Made by a program: the position numbers and the translations under genes
Shown here: in pieces, positions 24,201-34,792 of the stretch
How the letters are laid out: each line of letters starts with the position of its first letter
How positions within the stretch are numbered: the first letter of the stretch is position 1
DNA from: Ottelia alismoides
Lineage: Eukaryota; Streptophyta; Magnoliopsida; Alismatales; Hydrocharitaceae
Direction of reading: 5' to 3'
Assembly (NCBI GenBank): GCA_037367405.1
Contig: JAZKJV010000682.1
Coordinates: 976,501 to 1,040,500 of the forward strand
DNA: 64,000 nucleotides
Notes under the pieces: model-generated
Seen by the model: only the letters and a program-made list of their open reading frames with translations
Told to the model about the DNA's origin: nothing
Databases searched by the model: none

Positions 24201-25372
24201 TCAGGAACGGCCACGTGTGCCTGAGTTTTATTTTATTTTTTTAGGGCAGAAATAGGTCGAATTAGAGAAAACTCAAAACATGAAATATTTTTCTTTTATT
24301 TTTTTCTATTTTTTTGGTGATTTTTAATTAATTTTTGGAAATAAAAATAGGTTAGCTCTATATATAGGTATATGTACACTGCATGGATTTTTATTTTTGA
24401 TTTTTTTATTTGTTATTTTTATGTGTTTTTATGCTCTTTTGTATTTTATTTATTTACAACATGAAATGTGGAATAAAAGAATATTTTTATTTTATTTTTA
24501 TTACTTATATACAAGGGTGAAATAAATACTTATATACATTTATATACATGGTATTTATACAATGTATTTTTGTATTTTCAATTTTGTGATTTTTATTTGA
24601 TTTTTGTTTTGTTTCTTTTTATTTATTTTATTTACAAAATATGCCATAGAATATTTACAAAAAGTTTAGAAAATAATTGAATTTATTTATAGGGTTAAAT
24701 AAATACAAGGGTTTGGTTTATGCACATGGTGAAAGGGGATTTTTGTCTTTTTGCTTTTTATCTTTTTATTTTGTTTTTAATGGTTTCTAAATATACACAC
24801 AATATGTACAAGTATATTTTTGGGTGAGGAAAATATATAGTTTTATGTATTTACAATTATATACAAATGAGCTCCTATCTCCCTCTACTTTGGCTTTTAT
24901 GCGGTCAGGCCCATGCTGAGCCCTCCCTTGGGTCAGGTTGCTCAATATTTATTTCCCTCTTTTTCTTTTTGCTCTTTATTCTTTTATTTTGTGCACAAAA
25001 ACATGCTAATTATAGGTTTTTACACAATGCATGCTTTTGGTATTTATTGATATTTACACATATCTACATGTATTTGCAAAGGGTTTTTGTAGCTAAAATA
25101 GAAGAATAAAGAGTGATGAATGGGTATTCATCAGTGACCCGTACACTAGGTAGAGCCCTCCGGTATCTTCCTCGGCTGATTACTGACTCTTTCGTGCAGG
25201 ACAGTCGGTTGGGGATAGTATCGGGTATCCCAGCAGGTCACGTAATCGCTCTGATAGACTAAATGATCACCTATAATAAAATCGACAAGATAACTGACCG
25301 ATCCCTTTCGGTCTTCAGCTCGTGTGCGTCGGTGAATTGGGGGTTTGCTTGTTCATCTTGTGTGATTTCCAG
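21233..25372 (+). other. Candidate leader intron of element A, now containing a solo LTR
   Basis: A 5' splice consensus ACAG/GTACGTAT follows the conserved words GCATGTAGAGTGCTGGAG. A 3' site TGTGATTTCCAG ends at 25372, about 80 bp before the gag-type ATG at 25451. Element B has the same arrangement (CAAG/GTGAGCAT at 47009, TGTGTCCTAG ending 47458). Removing the 3643-bp solo LTR and one 5-bp target duplicate from the A interval leaves 492 bp, close to the 450 bp in B. Splicing is inferred, not shown. Confidence 0.45.
21491..25133 (-). repeat. Solo LTR of the A family, reverse orientation, TSD GTGAC
   Basis: Read on the minus strand it starts TGATGAATACCCATTCATCA at 25133 and ends TCATCA at 21491. 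It is flanked by perfect GTGAC duplicates (21486-21490 and 25134-25138). It follows the element A LTR along its length, including GTTGACC-type hairpin sequence near 24165-24190. No internal region is present, so it is a product of recombination between the LTRs of a second insertion. It is the most recent layer of the nest at this place. Confidence 0.9.
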
Positions 25373-25450
25373 ATCCCTTCGATCCTCCTTTTTATCCATC
25401 TGTTTCCCACCCTTCATTCTTCTTCTCTTCTTCTCCTTTACCCCTGGGTG

Positions 25451-26430
25451 ATGGATCCCCCTCACTTCGAGCCGACTCTTGCGGATTTTTCTTCGCTATC
25501 TGACCATCACTCCAGTCCACCTTCTAGGGAGGTCGGATCTCCGACCTACCTCCCGCTCCCTCCCTCCCTCTCATCTCACTACTCTGGGCATGCTGCGTGA
25601 GACGTTCGAGGATACCAGATAGAGAAGATGCGAGACCCGGACGATGCCGTTGCTGAGTTGAGAGCGCACTCTGTTGGTGATCAGATAGAGCAGTAGAGAT
25701 TAGCAGACAGATCCTATTCCAGAAGGATGGAGGAGCATATAGCACAGGAAGCTGAGTCAGCTTCTACATTACGTCCATTCGTCTTGGAGTTGGATTACAT
25801 TCAGAGACTACCGACATTTTCAGGAGAGGCGCACGAGGAGCCGTATCTTCACCTGTCCACATTCGAGGAGTTTTGTAGAGCACAGAGATATTCAGATATT
25901 ACTGCAGAGGAGCTGATGAGGAGGACCTTCCCATTCACACTTCTCGAGAGCGCCATGAGATGGCACCGACGATTAGGGAGGACATTCGATACGTGGGGAG
26001 AGTTACGCCGAGAGTTCTTACAGAGATACTTCCCCCCGCTTAGAGCAGAGTTTATGCGGTCTTTGATCACGGACTTTTCAGTTGACCCCAGGAGCCATTG
26101 CACGAGGCATGGCCGAGGTTTCTTGACCTCTTAAGGAGATTTCCAGACCATGGACTTCCACTGACAGACTTGATTGAGATCTCCTTGCAGGGGATGACCG
26201 CAGAGCAGTTAGCGCTGGTGATTACCACATGTGGCGGTTCACACCGCAGTTCCGACATTCACCTACTGGATACCATCTCGAGGCTACTTTTACAGAGTTC
26301 TTCTTCACGAGATGCCCTTACTCGGGACAACACATGCGGACGATGGAGTACCAGTGCGGTGTGTCGCTTTACAGGATGATACAGTTTCTACACACCAGAC
26401 CGAGGACTTGGATGATACAACACCACTGAC
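25451..26430 (+). pseudogene. gag-like ORF of element A, frameshifted
   Basis: It starts MDPPHFEPTLADF at 25451, like the MDPWSIFYPDF start of the element B ORF. It stops at 25598-25600, and a second stop lies near 25697. The frame 25727-26134 carries a capsid-type block: LPTFSGEAHEEPYLHLSTFE, then EELMRRTFPFTLLESAMRWH and WGELRREFLQRYFPP. This is the retrotransposon gag pattern (LFPFSL...W...W..L...F...FFP) of Athila/Tat-type elements. The reading then moves to a second frame (AWPRFLDLLRRFPDHGLP) and a third (WRFTPQFRHSPTGYHLEATF). In intact elements gag forms the virus-like particle in the cytoplasm. This copy cannot make it. Confidence 0.75.
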
Positions 26431-27565
26431 AGAGGACATGACTGTGACATCAGAGGTTCGGACCCAGAGTCTACTTGAGTTCCCGTTGGTTTTCCAGCTA
26501 GAGTTCGAGTCATCCCCAGAGTTCCCAGTTGACGAGTCTTGGATATCAGACCTTCTGATACTCCAGGAACCAGAGCAGCCCCCGCTTTTGCAGCCATTGA
26601 TTCGGACACTTCAGATTCCAGTCCTGGAGGAGACAATTTCCCTTCTGCAGAGATACTTCTTGGATGCAGACAGCTACCAGGGCTCAGCCCAACAGCCACA
26701 GCTCGATGAGGGACACCACTTTGAGAGTACAGACACAGAGAGTCCTGCCTTCGAGCCTTTTGTCCTCCACTCTGACGAGATAGACACCTTTGAGGACCAG
26801 TTGGCAACCAGCATAGCTGCAGAGCGAGGATCAGCCGCATACACTTTACCAGCTTCCGCGGTGTTGACTAGTACCTTCTCCTACTTCCAGATTGCCGAGA
26901 GCGACATTTCCGATGATGATGCAGCCTGGTGCACCGAGTGGATACTTGATAGCAGCGTAGATGCCCATCTATATCCTGATCTTCTTCTTGTCACTTCTGA
27001 TCATGCATCTCTCCCCGAGGGTTATCTGCGGGAGGATTCCACACTCGATGAGTACTCGGTTTCACTTGTTGAGAGTGTTTCTGATTTGACGGAGCACAAA
27101 ACCGAGTCTTTAGATCATCCTGATTCTGAGTCTTCTCACCTCGATGACCATCGCGAGGATGAGCCCATTCTGGAGATATTCGATGATTTGCCTGATCTGA
27201 TTCTATTTCATGCATCGGATATCAGTCTGCTTAGAGAGTCTCCTGATCTTGATTATCTACACCTGTTTGAGACACTGATTGACGTGGAGGATTCTATTAC
27301 TGATCCATCCTTCTCCACGTTTGATTTCTTCGGCTCTATACTCTTACTCCAGTCTGACCCAGAGCCGCTGATTTCTTTTATGCTACCGGATCCCGATCAC
27401 TTCTTTCTATATCACTGGCCGGTAGCAAACACCCGCTTGATTGCATACCTGGGTGTCTTTGTTTACACAGTTGAGTTCATCGCTGTTCTCATACCGAGAC
27501 TGCGACGACAGTACGGCATTCGCCTTACCAATGCCATACTGAATCTCGATACTGCATTATCCTAG
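26231..27565 (+). CDS. Acidic ORF of element A (444 codons), function unknown
   Basis: A long uninterrupted frame in the same register as the first gag block, downstream of it. The first 50 or so codons overlap the shifted end of gag and may not be native; the distinctive part begins around codon 55 (QTEDLDDTTPLTEDMTV). The protein is rich in Asp, Glu, Ser and Leu, with blocks such as DISDDDAAW and LDDHREDEPILEIFDDLPDL. A hydrophobic run (LIAYLGVFVYTVEFIAVLIP) lies near the C terminus and could be a membrane segment. No protease, reverse transcriptase or integrase motif is seen. It occupies the position of the acidic C-terminal region of the element B ORF. Expression is unproven. Confidence 0.45.
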   Translation: MAVHTAVPTFTYWIPSRGYFYRVLLHEMPLLGTTHADDGVPVRCVALQDDTVSTHQTEDLDDTTPLTEDMTVTSEVRTQSLLEFPLVFQLEFESSPEFPVDESWISDLLILQEPEQPPLLQPLIRTLQIPVLEETISLLQRYFLDADSYQGSAQQPQLDEGHHFESTDTESPAFEPFVLHSDEIDTFEDQLATSIAAERGSAAYTLPASAVLTSTFSYFQIAESDISDDDAAWCTEWILDSSVDAHLYPDLLLVTSDHASLPEGYLREDSTLDEYSVSLVESVSDLTEHKTESLDHPDSESSHLDDHREDEPILEIFDDLPDLILFHASDISLLRESPDLDYLHLFETLIDVEDSITDPSFSTFDFFGSILLLQSDPEPLISFMLPDPDHFFLYHWPVANTRLIAYLGVFVYTVEFIAVLIPRLRRQYGIRLTNAILNLDTALS

Positions 27566-27680
27566 CCTTTGCACCCAGCAGGGGGCGTAAAAACTAGCGC
27601 TTGTTGAGAGGCACCTCAACATTGTACTCTTTTGTATATACGTGTTTCGTCTTACTTTGATCTTTCTTTCTTCCGTTCTT

Positions 27681-28027
27681 GTTTTCACTCCAGGTCTCGC
27701 TTAGGATTATCTTTGCTATACTTAGGATATTGCTCATCCTAAGTATAGGGGGGTGAAAACACCGGGTTGTTCTTCGTTCTGTTTCATCACTTCTGTTGTT
27801 GCCTATACTTAAGGTTCTTCACCTTAAGTATAGGGGGAGTGATGTCCTCCTTCTTGTATATATTCGTGACTTTCTTCGTGTCTTGCTACCCCTGTCTTGC
27901 TGCCTATACTTAGGGATATTTCACCCTAAGTATAGGGGGCTAGACCCTATACATTCTCCACTCGGTTTTCCCTTTGTGTACAACCTGTTATACTTAGGAT
28001 TACTTGATCCTAAGTATAGGGGGAAAA
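27681..28027 (+). repeat. Polypurine-hairpin array of element A, modules A1-A4
   Basis: Four modules each contain an inverted repeat ending in CCTAAGTATAGGGGG or a variant. Inner stems: A1 27716-27728/27736-27748 (13 bp, CTATACTTAGGAT), A2 27803-27815/27821-27833 (13 bp, CTATACTTAAGGT), A3 27904-27915/27924-27935 (12 bp), A4 27989-28000/28007-28018 (12 bp). Each is followed directly by 5-6 G. Outer arms: A1 GTTTTCAC 27681-27688 with GTGAAAAC 27753-27760; A2 CATCACT 27785-27791 with AGTGATG 27838-27844; A4 TTTTCCC 27966-27972 with GGGAAAA 28021-28027. A3 has only a weak outer pair (GTCTTGC with GCTAGAC). The string AAGTATAGGGGG is the one at the polypurine tract (29751-29763). Confidence 0.9.
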
Positions 28028-28077
28028 GCCAAGATGCTCTTCATTCGTCTTTGTATATAGCCTTCCTTTTCACTTCC

Positions 28078-28192
28078 CTATACTAAGCACGAGTTATGTC
28101 TTCTTCATCGCTCTTGACTCTGAGGACATCGTTCGAGCTAAGTATAGGGGGTGTGTATATATTCCATATATGCTTTAGCCACAACTCGTACT
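28078..28192 (+). repeat. Terminal module A5 of the polypurine-hairpin array
   Basis: It differs in topology from A1-A4. The conserved GCTAAGTATA (28137-28146) plus GGGGG pairs with a downstream TATGCTTTAGC (about 28169-28179), placing the G-run in the loop. An outer helix AGCACGAGTTATG (28086-28098) with CACAACTCGTACT (28180-28192) pairs at 11 of 13 positions; in element B the same helix is perfect. CTATACT also precedes the module at 28078. Confidence 0.75.
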
Positions 28193-29727
28193 TTGTGTGA
28201 GTGTGTAAATAAATAAAATGACTAAAAACCCTAAAAACCACAAAAATTAAAATTTTTTCATGTACATAAACATTCTTTTATTTGCACATACATAGCTAGT
28301 GTACAAATTATTTTTGTAAAAATGATTTCAAAAATCTTTTGTGTAAAGCTTGTGTAAATATTTTCTTATCAAAATTATGTATATAGTACAAAATTTTTCC
28401 AAAATTTTTTGAAAATCAAAAAGTTTGCAAAAATCTTGTGTAAATGTGTGTAAATACTTTTGCAAAACTTGCACTTCATGCATCCATTCATTCATGATTT
28501 CAAAAGATTTTTCAAAAATTTTGCATGCGTGTAAAATTTGTGTAAATAGTATCTTTGTACATATGTATATAGTTTTTCTGGATGATAGTTGACATTTAAA
28601 CTAGCCTGGAATCAAATTGAGAAATTGAGCTTGATTAAGATCTTAATCCACCTAATTTATAAGAGGAACCTTATAGGGCTTAGGTTTAAGGCTTTTCAGG
28701 TCCATGGTGACTTAATTCTTTGAGTCCACTAGGCTATGATCACATGTCATCTCAATGAGCCTAAGTAGAGCACTTAACAACAACACATGACTCATAGGGA
28801 TAATGGCTTTACTTGAACACCAACACTTTGCACCGAGCTCTCTACGGATGAAGTGGTGAGGAGGCAGTCTTCCTTGACTTGGGGTAGCATATGAGGGTAG
28901 TACTTCTAGGCGGAACCTCTCTTCTTCTTTTAGTGAAGGAAGTGCGTCTCAACTTGGTCTGGTTGCCATGAGGTCTAACGACGGGAGTTGTGGGTTGCAA
29001 TACAGCTTCAAAAGAGGGATAGTCTACTGGCTCAAGAGGAAAAACTCCTTGTACATATGCTGCACATGTATATGTTGTATAGATGCACTTGAAAAAAAAT
29101 GCAAAAAGAAAATAACTCCAAAAAAGTGGTGGGTCTGAGAGAAAATGATAATCCCATCGGAGTATGTATATAGAGTGCAATAAGCAAAGCTTGTGATTCA
29201 TGTTCCACCTTATGTAGCTTGCAACAGGGAGACTTGGCTACACTGGTCAAGCTTCCAAGGATACATGGCTACACTGGCTATGGTCCATTCTCTTCTTCCT
29301 CCACTTCTTGAGCCGGTTGAACTTGAACTTAGAAGGGAATACCCCGCTCCTCGAGGAAAGAGTGGCCAGATTGAGGTCATAGAGTTACCTTGTTGGGGAG
29401 GGTTGTCAAGTTGCCATTTCTGAGGTGGAGAGCTTATACCTCACATTCACAGGACAAGGAAAGATTCATGGTCTTCAGGGTTTGTGTTTGGTGACTTGTT
29501 CTAATCTGGATTATTGAGGAGTCTTGGTTATAGATTAGTGGAACTTAGAGGCTGTTGAGTTTTAAACTTAAGTCCAAATAAGGTTCCGACACATTAATAA
29601 TCCAAAGATCTTATCGAGCTCCATACCTCAATTTAATGAAGGCAAATTTAATAATCAACCTTGATCCATGTACATTCTTCTCTTTTTCTTTTTCTTTCTT
29701 CTTTTTCACTTCTTTTTCAAATAAGTG
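28193..29727 (+). other. Conserved 3' noncoding region of element A
   Basis: Without a credible ORF, this stretch nevertheless aligns in blocks with 50199-52106 of element B. The best block is 28989-29050 against 51398-51459, which differs at only 2 of 62 positions. Other shared strings are GAACTTAGAAGGGAATAC near 29320 and CACTGGCTA near 29272. It separates the hairpin array from the polypurine tract. Runs of GTGTAAATA occur at 28200-28570. Confidence 0.7.
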
Positions 29728-29763
29728 TTTGCTAAGGGACTAGCAAAGTTAAGTATAGGGGGG
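29728..29763 (+). promoter_or_regulatory. Polypurine tract of element A with upstream hairpin
   Basis: AAGTATAGGGGGG (29751-29763) directly abuts the 3' LTR, the position of the plus-strand primer in LTR elements. Just upstream is a perfect 7-bp hairpin, TTTGCTA-AGGGAC-TAGCAAA (29728-29747). Element B has the same hairpin and tract. Confidence 0.8.
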
Positions 29764-32700
29764 TGATGAATACTCATTCATCACTCTTTATTCTTATATT
29801 TTAACTACAAAAACCTTTGCAAATGCATGTAGATATGTGTAAATACAAATAATTACCAAAAACAGGCATTGTGTAAAAACTAATAATTAGCATGTTTTTG
29901 TGCAAAAATAAAAGAATAAAGAACAAAAAGAAAAAGAGGGAAATATTTAGAATTAAATATTGAGCGATCTAATCCCAAGGGAGGGCTCAGCATGGGCCTT
30001 CCTGCTTAAAAGCCAAAGTAGAGGGAGATAGGGGCTCATGTGTGTAAATATCCCTATAAATAGAATAAAAATATTTTCCTCCAAAAATAGAATAAAATAA
30101 GCTTGTATATATTTGTATATATTTGTAAATATAAAAATCAAAACAAAAATAGAAAAATTAAAAAGAAAAATAAAAATATTCACCTTGCACATATTCACCA
30201 TGTATATAAACACACTTTATATATTTATTTCACCTTATAAATAAATAAAATTAATTTCTATAAAAATTTGTAAATATTCTATCTTTTATGTTGTAAATAA
30301 ATAAAAACCATAAAAACAAAAATAAAATAAAAAGAACAAAATTTAAAATCAAAAATAATATTGTAAATATACCATGTACATAGATGTATATACTTATTTA
30401 TTTCATCCTTGTATATAAATAATAAAAATAAAATAAAAATAGCTTTTTATTCCTAATTTGAGGCTATAAATAAATAAAATATAAAATAGGAATAAAAATG
30501 CACAAAAATAACTAATTAAAAATCAAAACCCTATATTGTATATATACCTATATATAGCCCTATTATGTAAATACCCTATTTTTATTTTGAAAAATTAATT
30601 AAAAATCATAAAAAAATAGAAAAAAAATAAAATAAATATTTTTCATGTTTTAAGTTTTTCTTAATTCGATCATTTACTATTTTAAAATAAATAATCAAAT
30701 AGTATTGAGCTGGCGGACTCTGATTGGTCCACGGGGGAATGTTGACCCCCCGGTCAACTCCCCCCTGTGGACCACTTCCCTTGCGGATCTGGTGACCGAC
30801 CCGTTTTCTACCTTTTCTCCCCACTCGATCCGACAGCCGAATACCCTAACCCCGGGCCCCGATTAATCCTTGTTCATCCCAGATCCTCGCCCGGGGTGGG
30901 TCTGAGGGATCCGAGATGCGAACTACTCGCCCGATCCATTCCTTCTCGGACCCCTGGGCATATATAGCTTCGCCTCCGGCAGACCTTTTCCTTCATCTCT
31001 GGACCTTCCACTCGCAGCCAAGGACCTCCTCTGGTGAGCCTGAGTGACAGTTGTGCCTGCCGGAGTGGAAGTGAGGCTCGAGCACCTCTGGAAGCCTTTG
31101 ATCCGGTGGCTCCGTCGCCGTGCACCGCCGCGAGCATGCCCAGCCTCGGGGAGCCGACGACCCCTTGCAGACAATGACCCAGAAGCTCCTCGAGCTTCAA
31201 CCCAGTCGATAGCCTCCGCCAGGTAGCCTCCGTAGCCTTCAGTTTAGCGTAGATTAGAATTTTTCCATTTCCGGTAGCTGTAGCTCCGCCGCCTCCGCTC
31301 TTCGTCTCCGTCCATCCACTTGCCCATCCAACACCGCCACCAACTTCACGAGCCTCCTCCGCACCTTCTCCACCTATCTATTCCCCCTGGCTCACCCCGG
31401 AGCAGGAACCTCGGCCCTCCACCTCCGCCGCTCGCCGGAGGGCCTCCATATCGACGCACCTTTTACCGTTCTCGCACGCTGACGGGTCGAGGCAGTTTGC
31501 CCTTGACCCATCTTTCTTCCTGTGCAGGTTACGACGTCAGGAGAGCCTCATCTGGAGGCCAATAGCTCAGGCACAGGAGCTCCAGGCCACCGCCGTCGCG
31601 GGGTCGTTCTGGTGGTTGTCCGACTCATCGGAGACCGTCATCAACTGCGGGGCTTCACGACGGAGCTCTTCTGCACTTCAGGAGCAGCAGGGGAGGACCA
31701 TAGTGCGTGCATTGGGCCGGTGAAGCTCGCCGGCCGACAGTTCTTCCAGGAGCCTTCCTCGATGCCAGATCGTCCTCATCGCTCCAGATTAGATCCCAGC
31801 CATCCATCTGAGGAGCTTCGCCACCGTCCGATCTATAGGAGGACCGATCTGGACCGCACATCAGATGAAGAGGCACCCATGACTCCTTAGTCGTCCGATC
31901 TCCACGTGTCAGCTTCATCACCATCGATTCACGGAGGGTTTCGCCACAGCGCACCATGACCGTCAGATTCGCCACGTGGTGGACCCGCAACCATCCGATC
32001 CGGCTTGCGTTTCAGGGTTAAGGCGCCATCATTTTCACCCGTTGGATCAGCTACGTGGCGCTACATCAGCCGTCGACATTTAATAACGGGGTAAATAGCT
32101 CTTAGGCCCCTCTAGTTTTCGTATTTATTTTCTAGTCCTGTAAATACGTAGTTTAGTTCTTTTATTTTTGTAAATATTACACTGATGACCCTACTGTTTA
32201 TCTGATTTGCATTTATACCCTGTTTGCTGTGAACACGTGTATCGACACATGGTATTTGGTACATTTGCAATCTTTGCCCTACGTTTTTGGCTTGTTACGA
32301 TTTATACTTTTATAAATAGGAATGACAAATAGGTCCCCCCAGGCCTGAGTCACGTGTATCGTGCGTGGCCCAGGGGACAATTTGCATTCCCGGCCCTATA
32401 CTTCTCAGGGTTGTTATCCAAGGGGCCCAGGGTTTTGTCTAATTGCAATTAGGTCCCTGTGCACTGCATCTTGATTTTTATTTTTAATAAAATAGCAAAT
32501 TAACTCCAAATTCAATGAAAATTGGATACATGGCTCCTGCCATGTTGTAAAATTTTTTAGAATTTTTGGAGACATTTTTGCTTTTATTTGTTATTTTTTA
32601 AAATTCAAAAACAACCTTTTTCTTTACTGTCTGACTTGAAAAATCACAAAAAAATATTAAAACTCATGTAAAAATTACAAAAAATTAGCTACTGTGTGTT

Positions 32701-33432
32701 TTGTCTTGTTTGATTTTCTGACCAATTTTGGTTATTTTTCATTATACAAAACTCATAAAAATTGAAAAACACTAAAAACTTTATAAAAATTCTAATAAAT
32801 AATTTAAAATCCAAAAACTATAATTCCAGTGCGTAAATTTTCCTTAAACTTTCTAGTTTACAGAAAATTACCTCCAGGAGTTAGAAGGGCCTTTTTGCAT
32901 TTTAAATTGGCCTTTTACTCCTGATTGGACAGTACCTTCATTTCCCTGCCTTGTTTGATTTTTAGAAAATTAAATAAAAATCAGAAAAATACCAAAAATT
33001 ACCAAAAAATAGTAAAAAACATAAAATACATAAAAACATTTTTGTTTGAATTTTTGAGTGATTTTTGATGCATTAAATAATTGTTTATATTGGCTTGTTT
33101 TATTTGTTTCTTTATTTTCTTTATTAACTAAAAATCCAAAAAAATATAAAAAGACCAAAAACCCACCAAAAAGAGAATTTTATTTTATTTTATTCTTTTT
33201 AGACTACTTCGTAGGCCGCGAGGTCATCACGTGCTCCCTGAGTCCGACCATGGCCGCTATACCAGGCTAATCTAATAGCCAGGACCGCTATCGCATTTAT
33301 TTGATTTTGATTTGATTTTGGTGGTCTGAACCTCATTTTCTTGATCGACCGAGTGATCTCTTGAGCGACTAAGGTCGCAACGACCTTTGTTATTTCTTCA
33401 TCCTTAGTTGCCTGGGATTTTTCGTGTCATCA
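29764..33432 (+). repeat. 3' LTR of element A (3669 bp)
   Basis: Starts TGATGAATACTCATTCATCA and ends GTGTCATCA, followed by the target duplicate ATCTC. It is AT-rich in the first kilobase and GC-rich from about 30700 to 32000. It carries the GTTGACC...GGTCAAC hairpin shared by all LTRs in the window. It gives the intact reference for the damaged 5' LTR. Confidence 0.92.
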
Positions 33433-33437
33433 ATCTC

Positions 33438-33466
33438 CAAAACCCATGTCTTAAGGTGGACCTTAC
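33438..33466 (-). pseudogene. Remainder of LINE copy 2 beyond element A
   Basis: After the ATCTC duplicate the sequence CAAAACCCATGTCTTAAGG continues the LINE copy 2 alignment to LINE copy 1 (CCAAAGCCCAATTCCTTGAG at about 13440). It is cut after 29 bp by the Copia LTR. Confidence 0.6.
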
Positions 33467-34135
33467 TGTTGAAAATATAATTTGTAATTTACCCAAGAAG
33501 TATTGTTATTGCAATGAACCTTATACAAATGGACCCTTATACACATGGGTCTACAATCCTCCACCTGTATGAAGACATGTGGGCCTATATCCTCCATCAA
33601 CATATGAAGAAACTTCATGAAGATATGTATTTGGAAGAAGATTCTAGAAAAGAGAGAGGTGGAGAAAATATCTAGATATTTCTCCACCTCCCACCAAAAT
33701 ATCTAGATATTATATCTTAAAGGATAAGTATGGAAGAGGATTCTAGACCACTCTTACAAAATATCTCCACCCTCTTGGGGCCTATAAATACCACCCAAAA
33801 GGTCCTCATTTAAAGACAACAACAACAAGAAGAAGAAGACCTCTATCAACACAAGAGTCTCTCAAATGTCCTCCTTCCAAGTGTTGTAAGTCACTCTTCC
33901 TTTGTTGTAACATTGTAAGTCCTTTTCTTGTAAAGGTTCAAGTGTTGTATGCAAGTTCAAGTTTTAATGAAAAGAAGTTCTGAATTTTACATCTACCTTG
34001 TGCATTGATCCATATTCTCTCCCTCTTATTTGCTTCTTATACACCACAAATCATCCGCTGCTCCAACCAGTTTGGTATCAGAGCCATAACCATCCTTATA
34101 TCCTTGTTGAAGTCTTTTTCTTATTTCTCAACACC

Positions 34136-34792
34136 ATGACATCCACCTCCAACATACCTTTATTCAACTACAACCAAAGATCCATTCCTATATTTGATGG
34201 AGAAAGTTATGATTATTGGAGTCTTCAAATGAAGACTCTCTTCATCTCAAAAGACTTGTACGATCTTGTAATAGAAGGTTATGAGGAGGTTAAAGATACA
34301 GATGCACTAGCTTCACTAAGTAAAGGAGAGAAGAAAGAGTTTAAGGAGAACAAGAAGAAAGATGCAAAGGTCCTTCTCTTCATCCAGGAAGGAGTAAGTA
34401 AATCTATCTTTTCTCGTATTTCTGGAGCAACTACTTCTAAAGAAGTATGGAAGATTTTAAAGAAAGATTTTCAAGGATCTGCCAAGGTAATTTCTATCAA
34501 GATTCAATTCTTATGGAGGAATTTTGATAATCTCTTAATGAAAGATTGTGAAAACATCCAAGAGTTCTTTTCAAGAACTTCTATTATTATAAATCAAATT
34601 CGAAGATATGGAGATATTATTACAGATAAGAAGGTTGTTGAAAAGATATTGAGAATCTTGCCTGCTAAATTTGATTATGTTGTTACTGCTATTGAAGAAT
34701 CTAAAGATTTATCTTCTTATATATATGAATTAATGGGTTCACTTGAAGCAAATGAGCAAAGAATTAGCAGGTTCATCACTCAACTCTTGTAG
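34136..34792 (+). pseudogene. Copia gag (capsid part), 218 codons before a premature stop
   Basis: The chosen ATG (34136) opens MTSTSNIPLFNYNQRSIPIF; the frame is open further upstream, but that part is LTR and primer-site sequence. Typical Copia gag features are FDGESYDYWSLQMKTLFISK, AKVLLFIQEGVSKSIFSRIS and TSKEVWKILKKDFQG, followed by RILPAKFDYVVTAIEE. These correspond to the UBN2-type capsid. The frame ends at TAG 34790-34792, and downstream codons still resemble gag, so this is a disabling mutation and not the native end. Confidence 0.8.

Larger units (their letters stand above)
16346..33432 (+). mobile_element. LTR retrotransposon A (non-autonomous Ty3/Gypsy type, giant LTRs)
   Basis: The two ends share TGATGAATACTCATTCATCA-type starts (16346 and 29764). 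The 3' LTR ends ...GTGTCATCA at 33432, so the LTR terminal inverted repeat is TGATGA/TCATCA. A perfect 5-bp target duplication ATCTC flanks the whole unit (16341-16345 and 33433-33437). Order: 5' LTR (3' end lost), replaced segment, leader with candidate intron, broken gag, acidic ORF, polypurine hairpin array, conserved 3' noncoding region, polypurine tract, 3' LTR. It contains a 3643-bp reverse solo LTR of its own family. No reverse transcriptase, RNase H or integrase is visible and the primer-binding site is missing. Element B at 42494 is a relative. Confidence 0.9.
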
